A program made the translations under genes and the position numbers. Positions 35,490 to 44,248 of a stretch of DNA of 64,000 nucleotides are shown here, in pieces. Positions within the stretch are counted from its first letter, which is position 1. Every line of letters begins with the position of its first letter. This stretch comes from Porphyromonadaceae bacterium FC4 (GTDB taxonomy: Bacteria; Bacteroidota; Bacteroidia; Bacteroidales; Porphyromonadaceae): assembly GCA_900120395.1 (NCBI GenBank), contig LT635553.1, forward strand, positions 486,186 through 550,185, written 5' to 3'. Below the pieces are notes generated by a model. The model had not been told where the DNA came from and made no database searches. It saw only the letters and a list, made by a program, of their open reading frames with translations.

Positions 35490-35708
35490 CTTTTCTTAAA
35501 TCTACTTTTTCTAACTCCAAAATCTATGGCTTGATAAATATAGTGATAAGTTGTGTATCTTGTTTAGCTCACCTTGCCGAGTCCTGTAGTAGCCAGGGTG
35601 ACCTTAGGTCTACGATCGTAGCACTTTGAAATGAGCCTGTTGATAGGACTTGTGTGGTGGAGGTGTAAATTTGTGACGGAGTTTCTTGGTGGGTTGAAAA
35701 AATGGTGG

Positions 35709-35716
35709 TATCTTTG
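35709..35716 (+). promoter_or_regulatory. -7 box for the tRNA-Leu pair
   Basis: TATCTTTG, a perfect TAnnTTTG, 64 bases before the first tRNA; a second candidate, TAAATTTG, is at 35666-35673. Confidence 0.55.
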
Positions 35717-35780
35717 CTTCCACAAATGGGACGCTTGGATAGGTCCAAGCTTGGTGCAGAGCCTGCCTTGTGCTGCCTAT

Positions 35781-35864
35781 GCCCGGGTGGCGGAATTGGT
35801 AGACGCGCTAGTTTCAGGTACTAGTGGTAGCAATGCCGTGCAGGTTCGATTCCTGTTCCGGGCA
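35781..35864 (+). tRNA. tRNA-Leu (anticodon CAG)
   Basis: 84 bases. Acceptor GCCCGGG pairs with TCCGGGC (35857-35863). Anticodon arm CTAGT-loop-ACTAG has loop TTCAGGT, anticodon CAG. A long variable arm and GGTTCGATTCC T loop fit a class II leucine tRNA. CCA is not encoded. Confidence 0.95.
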
Positions 35865-35901
35865 CTTAACTTTCATAAGACGGGGGAAGCACCAAATCCT
35901 T

Positions 35902-35986
35902 GCGCAGATGGCGGAACTGGTAGACGCGCTACTTTGAGGGGGTAGTGCCCGTTTTGGGTGTGTGAGTTCGAATCTCATTCTGCGCA
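35902..35986 (+). tRNA. tRNA-Leu (anticodon GAG)
   Basis: 85 bases. Acceptor GCGCAGA pairs with TCTGCGC (35979-35985). Anticodon loop TTGAGGG gives GAG. Long variable arm; CCA is not encoded. It lies 37 bases after the CAG tRNA and is probably co-transcribed with it. Confidence 0.95.
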
Positions 35987-36041
35987 CTTCTTTTGTTTAT
36001 AAAGTTTTAGTTAGTTAAGATTGTAGGTCTTCGCATCCTAA

Positions 36042-36087
36042 CAAAAAACGGGAGCACTATATATAAGGTATAGTGCTCCCGTTTTTG
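36042..36087. terminator. Bidirectional terminator after the tRNAs and the CBM9-like gene
   Basis: Stem ACGGGAGCACTATA with its complement TATAGTGCTCCCGT, flanked by AAAAAA on the left and TTTTT on the right, so it can stop transcription from both sides. Confidence 0.88.
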
Positions 36088-36107
36088 TATCGTGTCGGGT
36101 GGTGTTT

Positions 36108-36779
36108 TTATTTCTTTCGTTTGCCGAAATCGAGTGTCAGGAAGGACTCCGGACGGTGGAAGTCGGGCTCGGGTGCCTCGACCTTGTGCCAGCTGGCAAA
36201 GTGGGGGATGGTGGTGTCGTCGCCACACTTGTAGAAGTTTGCCTTGATGGTGGCGGGGATCTCCTCGGGCTTTTCGATGCCAAAGATCTTGAAGTCTAGC
36301 TTGACGGAAACGGTGAAGTAGTGGATGCCGAGCGGGCGCTCAAATAGGACGCCTGCGCGCTCACTGATCGCCCGACCAATGTAGCCGTACTGGGTCGCCG
36401 TGAAGGGGGTGTTCTTCTCCCGGCTCAGGCGGTGACCGGCGTCGCAGGTGCCGATGCAGTTGAACTCAAAGTTGTAGTACCGCTCGTCCCCGGGGAGCTG
36501 GAGGAATGCCTCGACGCAGCTGTCGCGGTGCACGGGGTCTCCATCCTTTCCGTACTGTGCCCTCAGTCCTTTGCCCCGGCTCAGAAAGCGGAGGTAGAGA
36601 CCGGTGTCGGTGTAGGCGACGTCTACTGCCGTGAGGGGAATGTAGGGGTATTGGTCGGGCCAGCTGTTGTGCATGATGGGCAGTCTGAGTGACTGCTCCT
36701 CCATGATGATCTCATTGGACGACAGGTCGAGAGCATCGAGCACCGGTACGTAGGGGATCGTGTACTTTGATGTGTTCAT
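36108..36779 (-). CDS. CBM9-like (carbohydrate-binding) family protein
   Basis: 223 residues, no signal peptide. DVAYTDTGLYLRFLS, HRDSCVEAFLQLPGDERYYNFEFNC-type strands and the final FLTLDFGK fit the CBM9-like beta-sandwich proteins of Bacteroidetes. Without a signal it would be cytosolic, so a role in glycan binding is uncertain. It follows nth by 12 bases and ends at a terminator. Confidence 0.75.
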   Translation of the reverse strand: MNTSKYTIPYVPVLDALDLSSNEIIMEEQSLRLPIMHNSWPDQYPYIPLTAVDVAYTDTGLYLRFLSRGKGLRAQYGKDGDPVHRDSCVEAFLQLPGDERYYNFEFNCIGTCDAGHRLSREKNTPFTATQYGYIGRAISERAGVLFERPLGIHYFTVSVKLDFKIFGIEKPEEIPATIKANFYKCGDDTTIPHFASWHKVEAPEPDFHRPESFLTLDFGKRKK

Positions 36780-36791
36780 AGTTCGGGTACT

Positions 36792-37475
36792 TTATTTTTG
36801 TGGTCTTTTATCACCTGGTGTGGCTGCAAGCTTCCTGGTCTGCTGCTCGTGGTACTTGCAGTAGTCGGATACACCGCAGTCGTGGCACTTGGGCTTGCGT
36901 GCGGTGCAGACGTAGCGGCCGTGCAGGAGGATCCAGTGGTGGGCGTCTGCGAGGTACTCCTCCGGTATGACGCGCATGAGCTTTTCCTCCACCTTGAGTG
37001 GGGTGTTGGCGGTGCGCGGCACCAAGCCTATCCGCCGGGATACTCTGTAGACGTGGGTGTCTACGGCTATGCGGGGCTGGTCGTAGATGGCGCTGAGGAC
37101 GACGTTGGCTGTCTTTCGCCCCACGCCGGGGAGCTTGACCAGCTCGCGGGGGGTGTCGGGGACGATGCCGTCGTAGGTGTCGCAGAGCATCTGTGCCATG
37201 CCGACCAGGTGCTTGGACTTGCTATTGGGGTAGGTGACGCTGGCGATGTACTGCCGGATCTCCTCCGCTGTGGCGTGTGCCATGGTGCAGGCGTCCGGGT
37301 ACCGCTCAAATAGAGCGGGGGTCACCATATTGATCCGCTTGTCGGTACACTGGGCGGAGAGCATGACTGCCACCAGTAGCTGAAAGGGAGTGTCGTAGTG
37401 CAGCTCCGTCTTGACTACCGGTCGCTCCCGGCGAAACCACGCCAGGACCTTGTCTGCTCGCTCACGCTGTCTCAT
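36792..37475 (-). CDS. nth: Endonuclease III
   Basis: 227 residues from MRQRERADKVL; upstream frame extension lies inside pheS and is discarded. Helix-hairpin-helix KLPGVGRKTANVV (with the catalytic Lys), VDTHVYRV (catalytic Asp) and a C-x6-C-x2-C-x5-C iron-sulfur loop near the C terminus are all present. It removes oxidised pyrimidines from DNA. Overlaps pheS by ATGA. Confidence 0.96.
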   Translation of the reverse strand: MRQRERADKVLAWFRRERPVVKTELHYDTPFQLLVAVMLSAQCTDKRINMVTPALFERYPDACTMAHATAEEIRQYIASVTYPNSKSKHLVGMAQMLCDTYDGIVPDTPRELVKLPGVGRKTANVVLSAIYDQPRIAVDTHVYRVSRRIGLVPRTANTPLKVEEKLMRVIPEEYLADAHHWILLHGRYVCTARKPKCHDCGVSDYCKYHEQQTRKLAATPGDKRPQK

Positions 37476-38506
37476 CGTACCGACTTGAACTGCTCTAGGA
37501 AACGGATGTCGTTTTCGGAGAAAAGACGGAGGTCGTTGACGCTGTACTTGAGGTTGGTGATGCGCTCGATGCCCATGCCGAGTGCGTAGCCTGAGTACTT
37601 TTCGCAATCAATGCCGCACGCCTCAAGGACGTTGCGGTCCACCATGCCGCAGCCGAGTATCTCCACCCAGCCGGTGTGCTTGCAGAAGCTACAGCCCTCT
37701 CCGCCACAGATGTTGCAGGAGATGTCCATCTCTGCGGACGGTTCGGTGAAGGGGAAGTATGAGGGACGCAGTCGGATCTTGGTGTCCGGACCAAACATCT
37801 GCTGTGCAAAGTGTAGGAGGACCTGACGAAGGTCTTGGAAGGTGACATGCTCCGCAATGTATAGAGCCTCAACCTGGTGGAAGAAGCAGTGCGCCCGGGC
37901 GGAGATGGACTCGTTGCGGTAGACGCGACCGGGGCAGATAATCCGGATGGGGGGCTCCTGCTCTTCCATGATGCGTGTCTGGACCGACGAGGTGTGGGTG
38001 CGGAGCAGGATGTCCGGGCTGTGGCTCACGAAGAATGTGTCCTGCATGTCTCGTGCCGGGTGGTCGGGAGCGAAGTTGAGCGACTCAAAGACGTGCCAGT
38101 CATCCTCGATCTCGGGGCCCTCAGCGATATTGAAGCCGAGGCGGGCGAAGATACTGATGATCTGATCCCGAACGATGTTGAGTGGGTGCCTCGACCCCAA
38201 AGGAAGGGGGTAGGGTGTCCGCGTGAGGTCCATAGCATCGAGCTCCGAAGAGCGGCTGTTCTGCTCCAGCTGATGCTTGAAGTGCTCGATGCGGGTCATT
38301 ACGAGCGTCTTGAGCTCATTGACCTGCATGCCGAGTTCGCGTTTGCTCTCCTTGGGCACCTCCTTGAAGTCCTTGATGACATCGTTGAGGGCACCCTTTT
38401 TACTCAAATATTTTAGCCGTAGCTCCTCCAGTCGTTCTTGGTTCTCCGGCTGAGTGAGACTATTGATTTCCTTGGTTATTTCCGCTATTTTTTCTTGTAT
38501 CGTCAT
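37472..38506 (-). CDS. pheS: Phenylalanyl-tRNA synthetase alpha subunit
   Basis: 344 residues, standard length. Coiled-coil N-terminal arm (about 1-90), then the class II core with MQDTFFVS, HTSSVQTR (motif 2 area), GRVYRNE and GYALGMGIERI (motif 3, about 310-320). It pairs with PheT, which is not in the window. First gene of pheS-nth-CBM9. Confidence 0.97.
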   Translation of the reverse strand: MTIQEKIAEITKEINSLTQPENQERLEELRLKYLSKKGALNDVIKDFKEVPKESKRELGMQVNELKTLVMTRIEHFKHQLEQNSRSSELDAMDLTRTPYPLPLGSRHPLNIVRDQIISIFARLGFNIAEGPEIEDDWHVFESLNFAPDHPARDMQDTFFVSHSPDILLRTHTSSVQTRIMEEQEPPIRIICPGRVYRNESISARAHCFFHQVEALYIAEHVTFQDLRQVLLHFAQQMFGPDTKIRLRPSYFPFTEPSAEMDISCNICGGEGCSFCKHTGWVEILGCGMVDRNVLEACGIDCEKYSGYALGMGIERITNLKYSVNDLRLFSENDIRFLEQFKSVR

Positions 38507-38526
38507 GGTCGTGTGTACGCATTACT

Positions 38527-38552
38527 TGTAGTTCCATTGAGGTAGAACTACA
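38527..38552 (-). promoter_or_regulatory. Small hairpin in the pheS leader
   Basis: An 8-bp stem (TGTAGTTC/GAACTACA) with a 10-base loop lies 20 bases before the pheS ATG; a TACTTTGG-like -7 box lies further upstream (complement near 38596). Could be a leader structure; no T-run and no leader peptide were found. Confidence 0.4.
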
Positions 38553-38681
38553 CATGCGAAGTTACCTTAAATATTCCAAAGTATTCAATTATTCCATAAA
38601 AAACTTTACGGAGTGGTTGAATTTGTTGTTGTTCACACCGAAGTGCTTGTCTATAGTGACGAGGGATGTCGTCTCTGCCGG

Positions 38682-39953
38682 TCAGCGTTTTTTGAGGATG
38701 CTGTTGAGGACTCGCACCGAGCAGATCACTTCGTCCGTTTCGGAGAAGATATCGACGTTCCATACATGGGTGCTGCGTCCCCTGTGGATGATGGTAGCGA
38801 CGCCCTTGACCACATCCCCCTCGTGGGCGGCTCTGATGTGGTTGCCACTAACCTGCATGCCGACCTGTATCTCGTTATTCTTGAGCAACATGATCGACCC
38901 ATAGCCTGCGAGCGTCTCGGCTAGTGCCAGGGATGCTCCGCCGTGCAGGATCCCCATGGGTTGGCGGGTGCGTCGGTCCACCGGCATAGTGGCTTCGACG
39001 TAGCCCTCTGCCAGCTTGGTGACCGTGATGCCGAGGCTCTCCATGAGTGTGTTTTTTTGCATCCGGTTCATGAGGTCGACCGATATCGGCTCCTCTTTTT
39101 CCTCCGGATAGAGGAGGTGCTTATTGATGAAGTGGCGTATGCCGTCCTCGTTGTTGGAGAGGGTGACGTAGTCAGCCACCCGCTTCACTGCCTCGGTGGC
39201 ATTTGCCATGGCTACGCCCAGACCTGCTACTTGCAGCATGCGTAGGTCGTTGTAGTTATCACCTACGGCTATGGTCTCCTTGCGTGTCAGGTGCAGATCC
39301 TGCAGGAGAAAATCCAGGCTGTAGCCTTTGTCTACCCCTGTCGGCACCACCTCGATGAAGTGCTCTGCCGAGACAAAGAAGGTGAGTCGGCGCTCAAAGC
39401 GTGTCTCCAGTTCGACCTTCAGAGGACGGAGGCTCTCCTTGTTGCCCACGAGAGCGCACTTGAACGGTGCTCTCGTGATGGCGTCCGGCAGTGAGGCGAC
39501 CTCCCGGATCGGCATCCCAAAGTCCACCTTGCTCTCCGCCTGTACGTAGGGGTTGTCCTTGTTCTCCGCTATGATCTCCTCCCGGGTGTAGGTGATCATG
39601 CTGACGCCCTCTCGATCCTTGATAGCATCGTAGAGCTCATGCACCACTTTTGTCGGTATGGTCTTGCGCCCCAGTACCTGCCCGTCGACACAGGAGGTGA
39701 TCTTTCCTCCGTTGTAGGACATCAGGTAGCCACCGTACTTGTCCATCTGTAGTTGGCGGGCAATAGGCGCACAGCCGTAGGTTGGTCTGCCGGAAGCGAT
39801 CACCAGGGTCATCCCGGCACGCTGTACCTCCATCAGGGCACTGTAGGTAGAGGGGTGCATCTTTTTCTCGTCATCCAGTACTGTCCCATCTAGGTCAAAA
39901 GCCAGTATACGGTAGGGAAAAGGATAGTCTTTTGGCGAATATTTAGGGTTCAT
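38682..39953 (-). CDS. HAD (Cof-type) phosphatase fused to a hotdog thioesterase
   Basis: 423 residues from MNPKYSPKD. The N-terminal part is a Cof/HAD-IIB phosphatase: AFDLDGTVLDDEKK (about 17-30), VIASGRPTYG (about 54), and AVGDNYNDLRML (about 236). From about residue 290 a PaaI/MenI-like hotdog domain follows, with GILHGGASLALAETLAGYG as its core motif. The two domains are joined without a frameshift. The hotdog part may hydrolyse an aryl- or acyl-CoA, for example 1,4-dihydroxy-2-naphthoyl-CoA in menaquinone synthesis; this is inference. It follows pfkA by 37 bases. Confidence 0.88.
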   Translation of the reverse strand: MNPKYSPKDYPFPYRILAFDLDGTVLDDEKKMHPSTYSALMEVQRAGMTLVIASGRPTYGCAPIARQLQMDKYGGYLMSYNGGKITSCVDGQVLGRKTIPTKVVHELYDAIKDREGVSMITYTREEIIAENKDNPYVQAESKVDFGMPIREVASLPDAITRAPFKCALVGNKESLRPLKVELETRFERRLTFFVSAEHFIEVVPTGVDKGYSLDFLLQDLHLTRKETIAVGDNYNDLRMLQVAGLGVAMANATEAVKRVADYVTLSNNEDGIRHFINKHLLYPEEKEEPISVDLMNRMQKNTLMESLGITVTKLAEGYVEATMPVDRRTRQPMGILHGGASLALAETLAGYGSIMLLKNNEIQVGMQVSGNHIRAAHEGDVVKGVATIIHRGRSTHVWNVDIFSETDEVICSVRVLNSILKKR

Positions 39954-39990
39954 TTTTTGTCTGTCTCTATAGTGATTTGCTGCGAGCTGC

Positions 39991-41022
39991 TTAGAGTGCA
40001 AGGACGTTGAGCACACGGTAGTCGTTTTCGGAGACCGCCTTGTCATCCTTGATGGCTCGTGAAAAAGGCACGTTGATCAGTTGTTCGTTTTGGACACCGA
40101 TCATGATGTTTCGCTGTCCGTCCAGTAGCGCATCCACGGCAGCCACACCCATGCGGCTGGCGAGGATACGGTCTTGGGCGCAGGGGCTGCCTCCCCGCTG
40201 TATGTGCCCGAGGATCACGACCCGGGCTTCGTACTCCGGGTGAGCCGCCTCTATTCGCTCGACGATTCCCATTGCACCACCGGTCTTCTCGCTCTCGGCG
40301 ACAAGGATGATGGCGCTGTTTTTGCTCTTCCGAAAGCCACTGCTGATCATCTTGGCCATCTGCTCCTCCGATGCCTTATACTCCGGGATGACCGCCACCT
40401 CGGCTCCGCTGGCTATGGCTCCGTTGAGAGCCAAAAAACCGGAGTCTCTGCCCATCACCTCCATCACAAAGAGGCGGTCGTGTGAGCTGGCGGTGTCCCG
40501 CAGCTTATCCACCGCCTCCATGATGGTGTTGAGAGCGGTGGCATAGCCTATGGTCTTGTCGGTGCCGGAGAGGTCGTTGTCGATGGAGGCAGGGATACCC
40601 ACGATGGGGACATCGTACTCACCGGCAAAGATCCGAGCACCGGTCAGCGACCCATCTCCACCGATCACCACGAGCGCATCGATACCTTCGGCGCACATGT
40701 TTTCGTACGCCTTCTTTCGTCCCTCCTTGGTCTGAAATTCTTTGCTTCGAGCCGTCTTGAGCATGGTCCCACCCCTCTGGATGATGTTGCTGACGTTCTC
40801 GGTCTGCAGCTCTTGGATCGCACCATCGATCAGTCCTTTGTAGCCACGGTAGATGCCCTTCACGGACAGGCCGTAGGCGATGGCACAGCGTGTCACGGCA
40901 CGAATGGCAGAGTTCATCCCCGGGGCGTCACCGCCGCTGGTCAGGATCCCTATGCATCGGATTCCCCTGTACAGTTTGTCTCTCTCGGGTGCTGCCGCTG
41001 TTAGGTCGTTCTTTTCCTCCAT
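39991..41022 (-). CDS. pfkA: ATP-dependent 6-phosphofructokinase
   Basis: 343 residues. Motifs: [17 protein letters not shown] (about 27), [10 protein letters not shown] (about 120), [10 protein letters not shown] (about 143), [11 protein letters not shown] (about 188) and GHIQRGGSP (about 273). GGDG with Gly and ASIDND instead of KTIDGD indicate ATP as donor, unlike the PPi enzyme at 592-2235. The N terminus is about 20 residues longer than in Escherichia coli PfkA. Confidence 0.96.
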   Translation of the reverse strand: MEEKNDLTAAAPERDKLYRGIRCIGILTSGGDAPGMNSAIRAVTRCAIAYGLSVKGIYRGYKGLIDGAIQELQTENVSNIIQRGGTMLKTARSKEFQTKEGRKKAYENMCAEGIDALVVIGGDGSLTGARIFAGEYDVPIVGIPASIDNDLSGTDKTIGYATALNTIMEAVDKLRDTASSHDRLFVMEVMGRDSGFLALNGAIASGAEVAVIPEYKASEEQMAKMISSGFRKSKNSAIILVAESEKTGGAMGIVERIEAAHPEYEARVVILGHIQRGGSPCAQDRILASRMGVAAVDALLDGQRNIMIGVQNEQLINVPFSRAIKDDKAVSENDYRVLNVLAL

Positions 41023-41087
41023 GATCTAATCTCTATCTAATGCTTATATTCTTTGTGAAATTTATCTGTTGTCCGATCACCTAATAC

Positions 41088-41942
41088 TTACCTGGTCAGT
41101 CGCATCGCCACCCACTCTCCGGAGGGGATCACCTGCTCCCGCACCATCCAGCCATGCTCCAAGAGTGCCTGCTTGATGAGGGGGACATCCGTCGCCAGGA
41201 ACCCACTCAGGAGCAGGTCTCCGCCGGGCTTGAGTGCAGCCACATACCTCTTGCAGTCCTCGAGGATGATGTTTCGGTTGATATTGGCGAGGAGGATATC
41301 CACCGGCTCCCTGCCGTCCAGGAGAGACGCATCCCCCAGTAGTACATCTACAGATACTCCGTTTAGTCCGGAGTTGTATACTGCGTTTTGGACCGATGAC
41401 TCGTCTATATCTATACAGAGGCAGTGCTTAGCGCCTCGCATCGCTGCATAGATGCCGAGGATACCGCTGCCACAGCCCATGTCTATGACCTTCCTGCCCT
41501 CTATAGGGATGCGGCTCAGTAGCTGCAGCATGCCTAGGGTGGTGGCATGGTTGCCGGTGCCAAACGCCATCTTGGGGTCTATGATGATCTCCATCCGTGC
41601 CGGAGGTGCCGACTCGTGAAAAGAAGCCCGTACCACCAGCTCACCGGGGATCACCTCCACGGGAGCGAAGTAGTGCCGCTCCCAGACCTTATTCCAGTCC
41701 TCCGAGGGGACCCTGCTGTACCGGTAGGTGATCTCGTAGGGCGAGACCAGAGGGTCCTCGTTCAGTAGGTACCACAGCTTGTCTTCACTAAAGGCAGACT
41801 CCTGCACGTAGGCACTGTAGACCCCGGTTTCGTCCACATAAAAAGACTCGTATCCCAGCTCCCCAAGCAGATAGGAGAGCGTGTCTTGTAGGTCGTGCGA
41901 CTCCTCTTGCGGTAGGTCAAAGCTCACTTGGATATAATTCAT
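41088..41942 (-). CDS. prmA: Ribosomal protein L11 methyltransferase
   Basis: 284 residues. MAFGTGNHATT (about 128-138) and VIDMGCGSGILGIYAA (about 154) form the SAM-binding core, and LLANINRNII (about 219) is the NxNx motif area. PrmA methylates ribosomal protein L11. Upstream member of the prmA-pfkA-HAD unit (65-base gap to pfkA). Confidence 0.95.
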   Translation of the reverse strand: MNYIQVSFDLPQEESHDLQDTLSYLLGELGYESFYVDETGVYSAYVQESAFSEDKLWYLLNEDPLVSPYEITYRYSRVPSEDWNKVWERHYFAPVEVIPGELVVRASFHESAPPARMEIIIDPKMAFGTGNHATTLGMLQLLSRIPIEGRKVIDMGCGSGILGIYAAMRGAKHCLCIDIDESSVQNAVYNSGLNGVSVDVLLGDASLLDGREPVDILLANINRNIILEDCKRYVAALKPGGDLLLSGFLATDVPLIKQALLEHGWMVREQVIPSGEWVAMRLTR

Positions 41943-42004
41943 GGCGATCGCTACTTAACTTTTTATGGAAAAATGCAGCCGGTCCGCTCATCCGGACCAT
42001 ACTC

Positions 42005-42012
42005 CAAAGTTA
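42005..42012 (-). promoter_or_regulatory. -7 box for prmA
   Basis: TAACTTTG on the minus strand, about 60 bases before prmA; matches TAnnTTTG. No clear -33 element. Confidence 0.5.
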
Positions 42013-42115
42013 CACAAAATTGGGACGGCTGAAAAGCATCCGACATACGGCACTCAGACAGCCAGCTCGGCGGGCTCATGCTCAGTGCGTCGAGCTCGAA
42101 ATACTTTGCACTTTT

Positions 42116-42226
42116 TTTCGCTGCGAATCCGTCCAAGAATTTCACGGATAGAAGCGAAAAGTTTCCAGTAGGAAAGAAAATGATTTGACGGATAGTAGCG
42201 AACGGTTTTCAGTAGGAAACTTTTTG
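42116..42226 (-). repeat. 44-bp double stem-loop repeat, copy 7 (reverse)
   Basis: Cores at 42162-42175 (TTTCCAGTAGGAAA) and 42206-42219 (TTTTCAGTAGGAAA), spacing 44, each preceded by a reverse tail (CACGGATAG, GACGGATAG). The right arm (reverse) GCTGCGAATCCGTCC is diverged. Lies in the divergent gap between prmA and the YtxH-like gene. Confidence 0.92.
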
Positions 42227-42447
42227 TCCTCAGGTGCCCGTTATTTGTGGGGTGTGTATGCGTCTGATTGTCAGTGGTGTACGGCGGATTTGAGTGTTGC
42301 TCCTGTTTCGAGATCTCGATGTTTGCTTTTCTCAGGGGATATAATCCGGCTCTGCCATCTGAGAGTCGGAGCTTGTTTTTTCTGTGGAGGTGAGGATGGC
42401 TTTCCTTGTGATGAGTTGAGCGTCATAGCCTTCTCGGTGGGGGAGTT
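42227..42447. other. Intergenic segment without a recognised feature
   Basis: Between repeat copy 7 and the next promoter. No frame with coding character and no strong hairpin are seen. Confidence 0.4.
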
Positions 42448-42477
42448 TTTGTCTTTTGGAAGAAATCGGTATATTTG
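42448..42477 (+). promoter_or_regulatory. Promoter of the YtxH-like gene cluster
   Basis: TTTG at 42448-42451, 18 bases, TATATTTG at 42470-42477; ATG 53 bases further. Confidence 0.75.
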
Positions 42478-42530
42478 TTGAAGCAGTAGATTTTGAATTA
42501 TAAACTAACCAAACAAGATAAGACTATTTT

Positions 42531-42947
42531 ATGAGCAACAATAGAAACGGACTCAAGGTGCTGATCGGTGTAGCACTTGGTACAGCAATAGGTGCATGTA
42601 TCGCTTATTTTTCAGACGAAGAGAAGCGCAATCGCTTCATCGACGACCTCTCTGACAAGACGGAGCGCGCCGGGGATGAGCTAAAGGATGCATACTACGA
42701 AGGTCGCATCCGTGCCCGCAAGGCTGGCCGTGACTTTAGTCGCAAGTTTGCTGACGTGAAGGGCGACGCACAGAGCGCTATCAACGACGCCATGGAGTCG
42801 GCACGCAACCTGGGTAAGAAAGGTAAGGCGACGTTTGAGGAGCTGTCCGAACTGACCAAAGAGGAGCTTGAGGAACTGAAGAAACAGGCCCAGAAGGAAG
42901 GGAGAGAGATCTCTGAGGAACTGAAGGAAGCCCTCGATCAAAAGTAA
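42531..42947 (+). CDS. YtxH-domain protein
   Basis: 138 residues: one N-terminal transmembrane helix with glycines (VLIGVALGTAIGACIAYF, about 9-26) followed by SDEEKRNRFIDDL and a long charged helical region. This is the YtxH pattern, found in envelope- or stress-related proteins. It starts a three-gene cluster with a holin-like membrane protein and a basic protein, a common Bacteroidetes arrangement; exact role unknown. Confidence 0.85.
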   Translation: MSNNRNGLKVLIGVALGTAIGACIAYFSDEEKRNRFIDDLSDKTERAGDELKDAYYEGRIRARKAGRDFSRKFADVKGDAQSAINDAMESARNLGKKGKATFEELSELTKEELEELKKQAQKEGREISEELKEALDQK

Positions 42948-43101
42948 TAAGCCCCATCGGTGCTACTAAATCTGAGACCTATGAGTGAAGGCAGTGGGTG
43001 TATACCCCGCCGCCTTACTCGTGGGTTTTTTGATTGATCCGCAGTGCGCCATTACTTCATTGGAGCCGCTGCATTCACTTAGAATAGATAGAATTTAAGA
43101 T

Positions 43102-43578
43102 ATGGCGAAGACTTTCAAAGCACTTCTCTCCGAGACAACCGATGACCTGAGGGCTCTCGTCCGGAGCTATACCAGCCTGTACAAGCTGCAGGCTCTGGAG
43201 AAAGGTGTCCCCGCGGCAGTTCGAGGGATTTACACGGCACTGATGGCACTGGTAGGAGTCACTGTACTGATCTTTTTGCTACTGACCGCTGCTTTTGCCT
43301 TTGGACTCATTTTCGCACAAGGAGAGCCCTACGTGGTCCTCCGTGGGCTGACGCTGGGCTTTTTGTGCACGGCAGGTGTCCTGCTCCTGATCGTGCTGAT
43401 CATGCTGGGCATACGCAGTAAGGTGTGTGAGAGCATCACTGCCAAGATCATCAGCCGCGAGCTTGACGAACTTGAGGAAAAAGAAAAAGCGGAAGCTGCA
43501 CTCCAGACCACAGAGGTCTCTGAGGGGACGAGCGGCTACGACACTCATGTCGATACCGACATCGTGCAGTTGGACTAA
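43102..43578 (+). CDS. Holin-superfamily-like two-helix membrane protein
   Basis: 158 residues: an amphipathic start (about 1-45), two transmembrane helices (about 51-75 and 85-110), and an acidic C-terminal tail. It resembles the 'phage holin family' (YqjE/Hol-E-like) proteins that occur next to YtxH genes in Bacteroidetes; no phage genes are nearby, so it is not a prophage holin. It lies 154 bases after the YtxH gene. Confidence 0.75.
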   Translation: MAKTFKALLSETTDDLRALVRSYTSLYKLQALEKGVPAAVRGIYTALMALVGVTVLIFLLLTAAFAFGLIFAQGEPYVVLRGLTLGFLCTAGVLLLIVLIMLGIRSKVCESITAKIISRELDELEEKEKAEAALQTTEVSEGTSGYDTHVDTDIVQLD

Positions 43579-43599
43579 AACGAATACCGGGAAAACACT

Positions 43600-44097
43600 A
43601 TGACGAATAAGACATCCAAACAAAAGAACCTCTACAAACAACGCCTAGAGGCTCGCAAGGAGCAACTCCGGCGAGAGGCTCAGGAAAACCAGATGCGACT
43701 CCAGAATAACGCCCGCTATACCGTGAAGAATGGAGCGGCAATGATCGGGGCGTCCGTGTCGGAGTCTATCGCACAAAAAAATCCTAAACTTGCCCGCTTG
43801 GTAGGTAAGCTCGGTTTTGGAGGAGGCTCAGGTGCCACACAGCCGAACACTCCCATAGATCCACCGCATGGCTACCCAGACCGTGCGAGCAGACCAGAGG
43901 TGGGACAGAAGAGCCTTGCCGGAAGGATCAACTGGATCAAGCTGGTGGAGAACCTCGCACTGCCCCTCCTACTGACGATGGGCAGACGGCAGATGCTGGC
44001 GATGGGACTCAAGGGAGGTGGAAAGCTGGCGGGGTCGATACTGGGGACGCTCACGAGAGGACTTTTCGGACGAAAGAAGAAAAAGAGAAGAAAGTAA
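43600..44097 (+). CDS. Basic hypothetical protein of the YtxH cluster
   Basis: 165 residues with a strongly basic N terminus (about 1-30), a glycine/proline-rich middle and a very basic C terminus (GRKKKKRRK). A weak hydrophobic stretch (about 118-150) may contact the membrane. Family not recognised. It follows the holin-like gene by 21 bases and probably shares its transcript. Confidence 0.65.
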   Translation: MTNKTSKQKNLYKQRLEARKEQLRREAQENQMRLQNNARYTVKNGAAMIGASVSESIAQKNPKLARLVGKLGFGGGSGATQPNTPIDPPHGYPDRASRPEVGQKSLAGRINWIKLVENLALPLLLTMGRRQMLAMGLKGGGKLAGSILGTLTRGLFGRKKKKRRK

Positions 44098-44150
44098 CCG
44101 GCACAAAAAGCGAGCGTGCACGGCGAATCGTAAGCCGGCAGGGCGATGTA

Positions 44151-44200
44151 AGTCGGGCAGGAAGCAGCCACTGAGTGGAGACTTCCTGCCCGGCTTATTT
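44151..44200. terminator. Hairpin between convergent genes
   Basis: 14-base arms (AGTCGGGCAGGAAG at 44151-44164 and CTTCCTGCCCGGCT at 44182-44195, with a G-T pair) 54 bases after the basic protein. Only TTATTT follows, so termination is likely but not certain. Confidence 0.6.
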
Positions 44201-44248
44201 GCTAGGGGCAGTGCTGCGAAAGGCGGATACCACGGGTATCTGTATGGA

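Noticed and set aside
36792-37607. Longer 271-residue form of endonuclease III
   Set aside because: The extra 44 residues are an alternative-frame reading of pheS; the ATG at 37475 gives the normal length and an ATGA overlap.
43102-43578. Holin-like gene as evidence of a prophage
   Set aside because: No lysin, capsid, integrase or terminase nearby; the YtxH/holin-like cluster is a known chromosomal arrangement in Bacteroidetes.
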